46,707 nucleotides of DNA from an uncultured Myxococcales bacterium (GTDB lineage Bacteria > Myxococcota_A > UBA9042 > DTJE01). The position numbers and the translations under genes are program-made. The DNA lies in NCBI GenBank assembly GCA_903847405.1, contig CAINDP010000007.1, positions 112,969 through 159,675 on the forward strand. The letters run 5' to 3'. The stretch's first letter is position 1, and every line of letters begins with the position of its first letter. The notes beneath the pieces are model-generated. The model was not told where the DNA came from and ran no database searches. It saw only the letters and a program-made list of their open reading frames with translations. Positions 16,335-23,982 of this stretch are shown here, piece after piece.

Positions 16335-16350
16335 CCAATCACTATGATGG
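16335..16350. promoter_or_regulatory. Candidate activator site over the start of sigma-54 activator 2
   Basis: The plus strand reads CCAATC-ACTAT-GATGG. Its reverse complement, CCATC-ATAG-TGATTGG, matches the site at 3985-4000 at 15 of 16 positions. The proposed ATGs at 16344 and 16347 lie inside it, as at activator 1. Confidence 0.45.
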
Positions 16351-18032
16351 CATCCATGCGTCTGGAAGACCTGGACGTGAAGGAACTGGTCGATTTCGAT
16401 GAAATCGCCGGCGAGATCCACGTCGCGGGCCAGCGGGCCATCCTGATCGACGCCACGGCCATGGGGATCCTGCGCAAGGAACTGGTCGAACAGTTGGGCC
16501 TGGAAGCGGCTCAGGTCGTCCTGACCCGCTTCGGGTTCGTCCAGGGATGGCGTCTGGCCGAGGCCGTGAAGGCCCAGTTCCACTGGGAGGCCGAGGCGGA
16601 CAACCTGCGTGCCGGCGGGCGCATCCACATGCTGGAGGGGATGTGCCGGGTCGCGCCGGACGACCCGGGGCCCCTGTCGAAGACGGGTCAGACCCTCCTG
16701 GCGTCCTTCGAGGCCGAGCAGCACACCGCCCACCTGGGCCGCAGCGACAGCGCCACCTGCTGGATGATCTGCGGCCTGACCAGCGGCTACCTCAGTTGCA
16801 TGGCGAACCAGGAAATCTTCGTCCTGGAGGACCGGTGCATCGGGAAGGGGGACGCGTCGTGCTGCCTGCTGGCGCGGACCCGCGAGGAGTGGGGCGATAC
16901 GCGGTCGGCGGAACTGCGCTTCTTCCAGCGGGAACATCTGAAGGAATGGCTGGACGCGTCCCTGCACCACGTGACCCAGACGCTGCGGCGCGTCGAGCAG
17001 AAACTGCGCGCCCGGAGGCGGGCCCTGTCGCTGGTGGCCGTCGACGTGGAAGACCCGATGGGGATCGTGGCGCGCAGCGATGCCATGCGGCGCCTGGTGG
17101 ACCTGGCGCGCCGGATCGCCAAGGTCGATTCGACGGTGCTGATCACGGGCGAAAGCGGCACGGGCAAGGAGCGGATCGCCCGGCTGGTCCACGACGAATC
17201 GACGCGGGCGTCGGGTCCGTTCATCGCGGTCAACTGCGGCGCGATCACGGAAACGCTGCTGGAAAGCGAGCTGTTCGGCCATGCCAGGGGGGCCTTCACG
17301 GGCGCGGTCCAGGACCGGCCGGGCCTGTTCGAGGCGGCGAACGGCGGGACGCTGCTTCTGGACGAGATCGGCCAGGTGTCCCCGGCGATGCAGGTGAAAC
17401 TGCTGCGGACGTTGCAGGAACGCGAACTGCGGCGCGTCGGCGAAAACCGCAACCGGCCGATCAACGTCCGGGTCATCGCGGCGACGAACAGCGACCTGAC
17501 GACGGACATCGCGTCCGGGCGGTTTCGCAAGGACCTGTACTACCGTCTGAACGTGGTGGAACTGCACGTCCCCCCCCTGCGGGACCGCCGCGAGGACATC
17601 CTGCCCCTGGCGCGGGTCCTGCTGGCCGAGGCGGCGCTGCGCCTGAGGCGCCCGGTGACGGGGTTGTCGCCCCGGGCCGCCGACCAGTTGCTGCGATACG
17701 ACTGGCCGGGAAACGTGCGCGAACTGGAAAACGCCATGGAGCGGGCGGTGGCGCTGTCCAGCGTCAACCGCACCGAACTGGACGACCTGCCCGAGGAGAT
17801 TCGCCACGCCGTTCCGAGCCCGTCCGTGTCGGGCGCCGTGAAGGTCCTGGAGGACGTCGAACGCGAGTACATCCTGGCGGTGCTGGACCTGAACGGCGGG
17901 AACCAGACGCGTACCGCGGGCATGCTGGGCATCGGGACCGCGACGCTGTACCGCAGGTTGAAGAAGTACTGCGCGCTGCGTCGGAACCTGCCGCCGGCGC
18001 AGCCCCGGCGGCGGGCCGGGGATCACCCGTGA
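16344..18032 (+). CDS. Sigma-54-dependent transcriptional activator 2 (XylR-N/V4R, AAA+, Fis HTH)
   Basis: This 562-residue paralogue of the activator at 12644 is nearly colinear throughout, with the same DmpR-type zinc set (Cys139, Glu162, Cys165, Cys173), Walker A GESGTGKE near 269-276, a canonical GAFTGA loop at 316-321 and a Fis-type HTH. It has an extra 20-residue Pro/Arg-rich tail. Differences concentrate in the sensory region (for example residues 70-105), so the two may read different effectors but bind the same DNA. The start is uncertain: ATG at 16344 is used; 16323 (MTWGPIT) and 16356 are alternatives, none with a strong ribosome site. The 122-base gap before it shows a GGGGGCGT/ACGCCCCC pairing but no clear promoter. 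Confidence 0.92.
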   Translation: MMASMRLEDLDVKELVDFDEIAGEIHVAGQRAILIDATAMGILRKELVEQLGLEAAQVVLTRFGFVQGWRLAEAVKAQFHWEAEADNLRAGGRIHMLEGMCRVAPDDPGPLSKTGQTLLASFEAEQHTAHLGRSDSATCWMICGLTSGYLSCMANQEIFVLEDRCIGKGDASCCLLARTREEWGDTRSAELRFFQREHLKEWLDASLHHVTQTLRRVEQKLRARRRALSLVAVDVEDPMGIVARSDAMRRLVDLARRIAKVDSTVLITGESGTGKERIARLVHDESTRASGPFIAVNCGAITETLLESELFGHARGAFTGAVQDRPGLFEAANGGTLLLDEIGQVSPAMQVKLLRTLQERELRRVGENRNRPINVRVIAATNSDLTTDIASGRFRKDLYYRLNVVELHVPPLRDRREDILPLARVLLAEAALRLRRPVTGLSPRAADQLLRYDWPGNVRELENAMERAVALSSVNRTELDDLPEEIRHAVPSPSVSGAVKVLEDVEREYILAVLDLNGGNQTRTAGMLGIGTATLYRRLKKYCALRRNLPPAQPRRRAGDHP

Positions 18033-18050
18033 CGCCGGAAGGACGAACGT

Positions 18051-19625
18051 TCAGAACGTCGACTGGAGCGCCAGCGAGATGTTGTGGTCGAAGCCGATCG
18101 GCGCCCAGCCGAACCCGTAGTACAGGTCCAGCCGGAACTGGTCGTAGATCAGGAAGTGCATGCTGGGCCCGAACCCGTTCGCGATGGCGGTCGGCCGGCC
18201 CGGGCGGGTGCGGTCCCGGAACACCGACAGGTCGTGGAACACGCCCAGCTTGACCTTGTCCTTCCACAGGCCGAAGTGCGCGGCAACCTCCAGTTGCGCC
18301 GCCTCGCGGATCCGGTAGCGATCCCCGAAGAACACGCGTTGGCAGTCGCCGGCCAGGGACTGATCGTCCCAGAACAGGACCGTGCCCAGGAGGGTGACGC
18401 CCCGGGTTCTGAACAGGAGGTCGTGGTATCCGAAACTGAACTCGTACCGACCTTCCAGGGAGAGCGCCACCATGACGTCGCCCGAGTTCGGCACCGCCAG
18501 TTCCGCCTGGACGTGGAGGTTCCGCTTGCGGCCTCCCGCCGGGCCGTCCGGGTCCGGGTCCAGATCCGCCATGAAGCGGAACAGGTAGCGCAGGCGGCTG
18601 CGTTCCGGGGGCGGGACCGGGGCGGGCGTCGCGGGCGCCGGCGATGCCGGGTCCGGCGGGGGAAGCCGGGTGACGGCGAAAACCTCGATGTCGCCCAGCC
18701 CGACTCCGAAGGTCATGGACAGCAGCCCGCGGACCACGTGGACCGACAGGTTGGCGTAGGTCGCCCATTGCCCCGCGAGGTAGGTGTCCAGGCCCAGGTC
18801 GCCGCGGCTGTAGCGTGACAGGGTTCCCAGGGCCTCGAACGAAGGGGTCAGGCGCCCCTGGGCGAACGGGCGCATCCGGTACTTGCCCCTCAACTCGCCA
18901 TACACCCACGTGAACCGCGGTTGCGTGTCCATGAGGTACCGCCGCCAGGGCACCCCGATGGCCAGTCCGACCTCCAGCCGATCGCGGTCCGCCATCAGGC
19001 TGGACTTGCGGTAGCCGACGCTGGGGACGAAGCCGAAGGTCGGGTCCAGGTCCGCCTGGATCTTCCACCCGTGGCTGTCGGCGCGCGAGATGCTGACGCG
19101 CAGCGCGCGCAGGGCGATCGGTTGGCCCAGGGCGTTCGGGATCAGTTCCTCGCGGTCCACGACAGCCCAGTCGATGGACTCCATCGTGTACTTGGTCTTG
19201 ATGGTGGCCAGCCCGTGCTGGAGGGTCGGAAGGTGGAAGACATCGTCCGGCAGGACCACGTCCAGGCGGAAGAACAGGGCCTGTTGCGGGCTGACGCCCA
19301 GGAAGACCATGCCGGACATCCGCCCCTCGTCGAGGTCGATCCGGACCGTGCCGTCCGGGGTGACGTCGAACCAGGCGCGGGCATATGTGTACCCCTTGGC
19401 GTTGTAGGCGGCCAGGATCCTTGCGGTCGCCCGGGTGGCCCACCGCTCGAGGTGCTCTGCGCCTTGCGGAGGGAGGCCGGCGGCGTCCTGGGCGAATTCC
19501 GCGGGAAGGACCTTCGTGCCGGTGATCTGGACGGACGGTGTGCCGGCCGCGGCGGATCGGGGCATCGCGGCCGCCAGGCACCCGGCCAGCAGGAAGGGAA
19601 GGAGGGCTGAGCGTCGACGAACCAT
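18051..19625 (-). CDS. Outer-membrane barrel protein with N-terminal POTRA-like region
   Basis: This 524-residue exported protein has a signal peptide (residues 1-27); a lipobox-like LLAGC occurs inside it, so the processing type is open. Residues about 30-140 resemble POTRA modules (RILAAYNAKGYTYARAWFDV, VRIDLDEG, GMVFLGVSP), as in BamA/TamA/ShlB relatives. From about 190 to the end there are many amphipathic strands, with a Pro-rich loop near 340-355, and the protein ends ...LALQSTF, the barrel end signal. It begins one base after the stop of the GH13 gene, so both are co-translated from the sigma-54-like promoter at 21475. The convergent neighbour stops 18 bases away. Confidence 0.75.
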   Translation of the reverse strand: MVRRRSALLPFLLAGCLAAAMPRSAAAGTPSVQITGTKVLPAEFAQDAAGLPPQGAEHLERWATRATARILAAYNAKGYTYARAWFDVTPDGTVRIDLDEGRMSGMVFLGVSPQQALFFRLDVVLPDDVFHLPTLQHGLATIKTKYTMESIDWAVVDREELIPNALGQPIALRALRVSISRADSHGWKIQADLDPTFGFVPSVGYRKSSLMADRDRLEVGLAIGVPWRRYLMDTQPRFTWVYGELRGKYRMRPFAQGRLTPSFEALGTLSRYSRGDLGLDTYLAGQWATYANLSVHVVRGLLSMTFGVGLGDIEVFAVTRLPPPDPASPAPATPAPVPPPERSRLRYLFRFMADLDPDPDGPAGGRKRNLHVQAELAVPNSGDVMVALSLEGRYEFSFGYHDLLFRTRGVTLLGTVLFWDDQSLAGDCQRVFFGDRYRIREAAQLEVAAHFGLWKDKVKLGVFHDLSVFRDRTRPGRPTAIANGFGPSMHFLIYDQFRLDLYYGFGWAPIGFDHNISLALQSTF

Positions 19626-19626
19626 G

Positions 19627-21420
19627 TCACCCGTCCTGCGAAAGGATGAGAACCGTGTAGGGCCCGATCCCGACCATGCCCGAGGAGGGAAGCCCGTCGG
19701 CGCCCTCGCCCCCGGCTTCCACATCGGGGGCGGGGTGGTTGGCGAAGTCCGCCCCGTAGGCGTCCGAATCGCTGTTGAAGCGCGTCTTCCAGGTTCCGGC
19801 CCGGGGGAACCCGATGCGGGTCCCGTCGACGACGCGGTTCGCCAGGTTCACCACCACGACGACGCTGTCCGTGGGTCCCGGGCGCTCCCAGCGGTGGAAC
19901 GCCAGGACCTTGGCCGCGTCGTCCACGTGATGGACGGCCACGTTCCGGCCGCAGAGGCCCCCGGTGACGCCCGATCGGTTCCGCCGCAACGCGATCAGCG
20001 CCTGGTACATCGCCAGGATGCCCCGCTCCTCCTCGGCCCGGGACCAGTCGATCGGGTCGCGGTCCTGGAACCAGCGATCCTCCAGGAACTCCTGGCCCTG
20101 GAACAGCATCGGGATCCCCGGCGACACCAGGACCAGCGCGCCCGCCAGGGTGGAGCGCTTCCGGGAAAACCACGAGCCCACGTTGCCGGGCCAGATCTCC
20201 TCGGGGACGCGGGCGTGCCCGTTGGCGACCTCGTCGTGGGACTCGGTGAAGATGACCCGCCGGAAGGCGTCCGGCTCGGATCGGTGCTCGATGGCCCTGC
20301 GGACCGAATCGAGGTCGCGGCGCTGGTCGTCGGGGGCGATGACGGCCTGGCGCACGGAATGCACGAACTGCGCGTCCCATTGGGCGTCGAAGCCTGCGCC
20401 GCCCGCGTCGATCGCCCGGGTGACCCAGGGGTCGTCGCGCATGCTTTCGCCGATGCGGATCCGGCCGGGAAACCGTTGCCCGGTTTCCGTGTTGATCCAC
20501 TGCAGCAGGCTGCGGCCTTCGGGCAGGTCGTTCGCCGGGTCGTCGATGCTGCCGTCCACGCTCTTGATGTAGGCGACCATGTCCCAGCGCAGACCGTCCG
20601 CGTGGTATTCGTCCAGCCACATCATCGCGTTGTCCCGCAGATAGGCGCGGACCTCGTCGCGACTGTAATCGGGGCGCGTGTCGCCCCACGGCGTATGTGC
20701 GCGGCGGTCGTTGTAGAAGTAGATGCCCCCCATGCCGCCCTCGGACCAGCCGTCGAACTGCCACAGACCCAGGTCGGCGGGGCCCAGGTGGTTGAACACG
20801 ATGTCCACGATCACGGCGATGCCATGGCCATGGGCCGCCTTCACGAATCGACGCAGGGCGTCCGGCCCGCCGTAGGCGCTTTCGACGGTGAACGGGTGCG
20901 CCGGGTTGTAGCCCCACGAGAAATCGCCCGGGAACTCGGCCAGAGGCATCAATTCGATGGCATTGATGCCCAGTCGCTGCAGGTCGGGAAGACGTTCGAC
21001 GGCGCTGTCCAGGGTGCCCGGGTGGCCGTCCCGCGTTGCGTTGAACGTGCCCACGTGCAGTTCGTACAGGACCAGTTCGTTCCCGGCAGCGATGCGAAAC
21101 GAGTCGTCCCCCCAGTCGAACGCCCGGGGATCGCAGATGATCCCGTTGCCGGCCGAGTGGGTCACCTGCCGGGCATAGGGGTCGATGCGGGACACCGGTC
21201 CCTGGGGACCCTGGATCAGGTACCGGTACTCGTGCCCGACGGCGGCGGCAGGCACCTCGGCCGCCCAGCATCCGGCGTTGTCGACGGTCAGGGGTGTCGC
21301 GTCGGGGCTCCAGTCGTTGAAGGTGCCGGTGACGAAGACCTTCTGGGCGTGGGGCGCCCACACCCGGAAGCGCACGCCCGTCGCGCCGGGGGTTGCGCCC
21401 ATCTCCAGGGTTCGTGTCAT
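19627..21420 (-). CDS. GH13 family alpha-glucan enzyme (branching-enzyme/amylase type) with CBM48
   Basis: This is a 597-residue cytoplasmic enzyme without signal peptide. Residues about 10-95 form a CBM48/early-set domain (VRFRVWAPHAQKVFVTGTFN near 16-35). The TIM barrel follows with region I DIVFNHLG (206-213), nucleophile Asp280 in DGLRWD, acid/base Glu325 in IGES and Asp396 in TESHDEVANG, so all catalytic residues are present. SHDEV is typical of branching enzymes and related GH13 groups. It should act on glycogen-like alpha-1,4-glucans or a related oligosaccharide; the exact reaction cannot be read from sequence. GGAGG lies seven bases before the ATG. It is co-transcribed with the POTRA/barrel gene. 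Confidence 0.88.
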   Translation of the reverse strand: MTRTLEMGATPGATGVRFRVWAPHAQKVFVTGTFNDWSPDATPLTVDNAGCWAAEVPAAAVGHEYRYLIQGPQGPVSRIDPYARQVTHSAGNGIICDPRAFDWGDDSFRIAAGNELVLYELHVGTFNATRDGHPGTLDSAVERLPDLQRLGINAIELMPLAEFPGDFSWGYNPAHPFTVESAYGGPDALRRFVKAAHGHGIAVIVDIVFNHLGPADLGLWQFDGWSEGGMGGIYFYNDRRAHTPWGDTRPDYSRDEVRAYLRDNAMMWLDEYHADGLRWDMVAYIKSVDGSIDDPANDLPEGRSLLQWINTETGQRFPGRIRIGESMRDDPWVTRAIDAGGAGFDAQWDAQFVHSVRQAVIAPDDQRRDLDSVRRAIEHRSEPDAFRRVIFTESHDEVANGHARVPEEIWPGNVGSWFSRKRSTLAGALVLVSPGIPMLFQGQEFLEDRWFQDRDPIDWSRAEEERGILAMYQALIALRRNRSGVTGGLCGRNVAVHHVDDAAKVLAFHRWERPGPTDSVVVVVNLANRVVDGTRIGFPRAGTWKTRFNSDSDAYGADFANHPAPDVEAGGEGADGLPSSGMVGIGPYTVLILSQDG

Positions 21421-21474
21421 GGGGACGACCTCCTCGGCATGGCGTGTCGGGCTCCCGGTGCACGTCCAGGAGAA

Positions 21475-21489
21475 GCAACCGGCGTGCCA
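21475..21489 (-). promoter_or_regulatory. Sigma-54 promoter of the GH13/barrel operon
   Basis: Minus strand reads TGGCAC-GCCGG-TTGC, an exact consensus match with correct spacing. Transcription would start near 21463, about 43 bases before the ATG at 21420. A degenerate TGGTTGG-containing repeat lies at 21515-21530, close upstream. Confidence 0.75.
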
Positions 21490-21536
21490 TGCCTTGTCGT
21501 CCGGGCTTTACGGGCCAACCATGGGCATTGCGGGGG

Positions 21537-21570
21537 TCCGGGGCGAGGGGGGGCGGGGCCGCGCCCCGGA
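21537..21570. repeat. GC-rich inverted repeat
   Basis: TCCGGGGCG (21537-21545) pairs perfectly with CGCCCCGGA (21562-21570) around a 16-base G-rich loop. It lies in the 237-base gap between the GH13 gene start and the HNH gene stop, both leftward, so it may end HNH transcription. There is no T-run. Confidence 0.4.
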
Positions 21571-21657
21571 TCCACGGACGCCTGTGGTCGCGCGTTGGCG
21601 GGACAGGGGGAGTCGAGCCTTCCTGGTGGTGTCTGAAAAGGGTGTGATCGCCTGATG

Positions 21658-22056
21658 CTACTTCTTGACCTTGTCCTTCAGCAGGGCCGCGAGGTTGGCA
21701 AACGGGCTGTGGGTCAGCGGGGGCGTGGTGTCAACGGGACGGGTGTCGACGTGGTCCTTTCCCAGGGCACGTTCGGCCCGGCCGTGCTCGACATCGCGCT
21801 GGTGCTCGTTGTCGTGACAATAGACGCACAGAAGTTCCCAATTGGAGCCGTCGGGCGGGTTCCGATCGTGGTTCCCGTCCTTGTGGTGGACGGTCAGTTC
21901 CCGCAGCCGCTTCCCTTCAAACTCCCGGGCGCAGCGCCCGCAGATCGGGGGGAACAGTTTCAGGGCCATACCCCGGTAGGATGCCTCGCGTTCTCTGCGG
22001 GCGGTCCGGGCGTCCTCGACCAATCGGCTGGGGGGACCTTCAACCTTCGGTGCCAT
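21658..22056 (-). CDS. YajD-type HNH nuclease
   Basis: This 132-residue protein has an HNH zinc-nuclease core at about residues 38-90: CGRCAREFEGKRLRELTVHHKDGNHDRN, then WELLCVYCHDNEH. The two C-x2-C pairs, the HH of the beta-beta-alpha-metal fold and the final His are all present. The pattern matches the small YajD family of housekeeping HNH nucleases. The ATG at 22056 follows GGAGAG. It is a single gene, divergent from the CBS/DUF294 gene, with no sign of an intron, intein or phage context. Confidence 0.85.
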   Translation of the reverse strand: MAPKVEGPPSRLVEDARTARREREASYRGMALKLFPPICGRCAREFEGKRLRELTVHHKDGNHDRNPPDGSNWELLCVYCHDNEHQRDVEHGRAERALGKDHVDTRPVDTTPPLTHSPFANLAALLKDKVKK

Positions 22057-22132
22057 GCAACTCTCCGACGCGTCACCGACGAAATCTTCGCACGGGCGGT
22101 TGCGACGGGGCAACCCGATTCCCGTGCTGATC

Positions 22133-22138
22133 TACAAT
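22133..22138 (+). promoter_or_regulatory. Possible sigma-70 -10 box for the CBS/DUF294 gene
   Basis: TACAAT lies 26 bases before the ATG at 22159. No convincing -35 element is seen 16-18 bases upstream. Confidence 0.35.
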
Positions 22139-22158
22139 GCGGACGAATGGGAGCATTG

Positions 22159-23982
22159 ATGGACGAGATCGTCCGGTTCCTGGTGGAGCACCCCCCCTGG
22201 CGCGATCTGCCTGCCGAGCGGGTGGAGGGCGTCGCCGCGCGGCTGCAGATCGAGTACTTCCCGCGCGGGGCGCGCCTGCTGTCGGGCGGGGGGCGTCCCG
22301 AGGACGGCCTGGTCGTGATCCGCAGCGGTTCGGTGGACCTGGTCCGGAAGGGGAGGGGAGGGGACGAACTGCTGGATCGCCTGGACGAAGGCGATGTCCT
22401 GGCGTCCGACCCCCGGGTGGCGCGCAGGGCGCCGGACATCGAGGCCGTGGCCCGGGAGGACACCCTGGCGTACCTGATCACCCGGGAGCACCTCCAACCC
22501 TTGATGAGCGAGCCGTCCGTGCAGCGCTTCCTGGCCGGGACGCCGGGGGAGCGCGTGAGGGTGGCCCGGGTTGCCGACCCGTCGCGGCCGGGGGCCGATC
22601 TGGCGGCGACGGCCGTGGGCGACCTTGTGACACGCCCGGTGCTGGGCTGCGGGCCCGACACGCCCGTCTGCGAGGCGGCGCGCCGGATGCGGGACGCGGG
22701 CGTCGGATCGCTGCTGGTGCTGGCGGACCCTCCGGGAATCGTGACCGACCGGGATCTTCGGGACCGGGTGCTGGCCGTCGGGGGCGACCTCATGGGGCCC
22801 GTGGGCGGGATACGGTCCACGCCGCTGATCACCGTGCCGGCCGACGCGCCGCTGATGGACGCCCTGGCGCTGATGGTGGATCGGGGCGTTCGGCACCTGC
22901 CCGTCGTGCGGGAAGGCGCCGTGGTGGGCGTCGTCACGGACACCGATCTGCTGCGCCTGCAGTCCCGGAGCCCCCTGCTGCTGCGGCGCGTGCTGGAACG
23001 GGCCGGGACCCCGGAAGCGACCGCGGACTGGGTCGGGATGGTCGGGGCCTCCATGGAGGCCCTGGTCGCCGACGACGTGCAGGCCTCGGCCGTGGGCCGG
23101 GTGACGTCCCTTGCCGCCGACGTGCTGGTGCGCCGGTTGATCGATCGGGCCACGGTGCGCCTGGGACCTGCGCCGGCCGCCTGGGCGTGGCTGGCGACGG
23201 GGGCCGAGGGGCGGTGCGAGGCGGCCTGGCCGGTGTCCCGGGCGGGCTTCGTGTTGTGGGACGAGGGTGCGTCCCGGGCGTCGGTGGCCTGGTGCGCGTC
23301 GCTGGCTGCCGAGGTGACCGCGGGTCTGGCCGCCGCGGGCCTCCGCCCCCCCCGGGACGCACCGTCGCCGGCCGATCCCGGTGGCCTGGGTCCTGCGTCC
23401 TCGGGCCTGCTGGCGGCGGTTGCGGCCGGGGATCCCGTGCTGCTGCCGGCCCTTCTGGACGCGCGTCGCGTGGCCGGACCCCTGGATCCGGGGCCCTTCC
23501 TGAACGCGCTGTCCGAGGCCGCACGGCGTTCCGGCGCGGTCGAACGCATGGCGGCTGACGCCTTCGCAGTCCCGCCCCGGGGGTTCTTCCAGGGGGTTGT
23601 TCTGGAGCGGGACGGGACGGCGGACGCGCACCTGGACCTGGACCTTCGCTGCCTGCGGCCCCTGGTGACGATGGCGCGGGTGGTTGCGGTCCGCGGGGGC
23701 GTTTCCGCCACGTCCACGCCCGGGCGCCTGGCGGATGCGGGACGGCGGGACGTGATCCCCCCGGTCCTGGCCCGGGACCTTGCCGCGGCCTGGGAATTCC
23801 TGGCGGGGCTGCGGTTGCGGCTGGGCCGGCCGTCCCCCGCACTGGGCGGCGGGGTGATCCTGCCGGACTGCCTGGTCCCGGCCGAACGCCGGTTGATGAA
23901 GGACGTCTTCGCGGTCATCCAGGAGGGCCTGGAGTTCGTCGGGGCGCCCGTGGCGTCGGGGAGGGCCCCATGGACGGCCTGA
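22159..23982 (+). CDS. cNMP-binding-like/CBS/DUF294 protein with degenerate nucleotidyltransferase motif
   Basis: This is a 607-residue protein. Residues about 10-130 resemble a cyclic-nucleotide-binding fold (PRGARLLSGGGRPEDGLVVI, then GSVDLV), about 150-275 a CBS pair (VTDRDLRDRV and VTDTDLL), and the rest DUF294 nucleotidyltransferase plus its helical C-terminal domain. Near residue 348, where family members have GSEGRxEQ and then DQDN, this protein has TGAEGRCEAAWPVSRAGFVLW. The metal-binding acidic pair is absent, so it is probably non-catalytic. ATG 22159 is chosen for GGGAG five bases upstream; ATG 22147 is the alternative. The next gene overlaps its end by 13 bases. Confidence 0.82.
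   Translation: MDEIVRFLVEHPPWRDLPAERVEGVAARLQIEYFPRGARLLSGGGRPEDGLVVIRSGSVDLVRKGRGGDELLDRLDEGDVLASDPRVARRAPDIEAVAREDTLAYLITREHLQPLMSEPSVQRFLAGTPGERVRVARVADPSRPGADLAATAVGDLVTRPVLGCGPDTPVCEAARRMRDAGVGSLLVLADPPGIVTDRDLRDRVLAVGGDLMGPVGGIRSTPLITVPADAPLMDALALMVDRGVRHLPVVREGAVVGVVTDTDLLRLQSRSPLLLRRVLERAGTPEATADWVGMVGASMEALVADDVQASAVGRVTSLAADVLVRRLIDRATVRLGPAPAAWAWLATGAEGRCEAAWPVSRAGFVLWDEGASRASVAWCASLAAEVTAGLAAAGLRPPRDAPSPADPGGLGPASSGLLAAVAAGDPVLLPALLDARRVAGPLDPGPFLNALSEAARRSGAVERMAADAFAVPPRGFFQGVVLERDGTADAHLDLDLRCLRPLVTMARVVAVRGGVSATSTPGRLADAGRRDVIPPVLARDLAAAWEFLAGLRLRLGRPSPALGGGVILPDCLVPAERRLMKDVFAVIQEGLEFVGAPVASGRAPWTA

Noticed and set aside
16222-16343. Gap before activator 2 as a structured RNA or strong terminator
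   Set aside because: GGGGGCGT can pair with ACGCCCCC and CCCCGA with TCGGGG, but the loops are long, there is no T-run and GC-rich sequence gives such pairings by chance.
21658-22056. HNH gene as a sign of a mobile element or intron
   Set aside because: It matches the small stand-alone YajD type; no flanking repeats, split gene, integrase or phage genes are visible.
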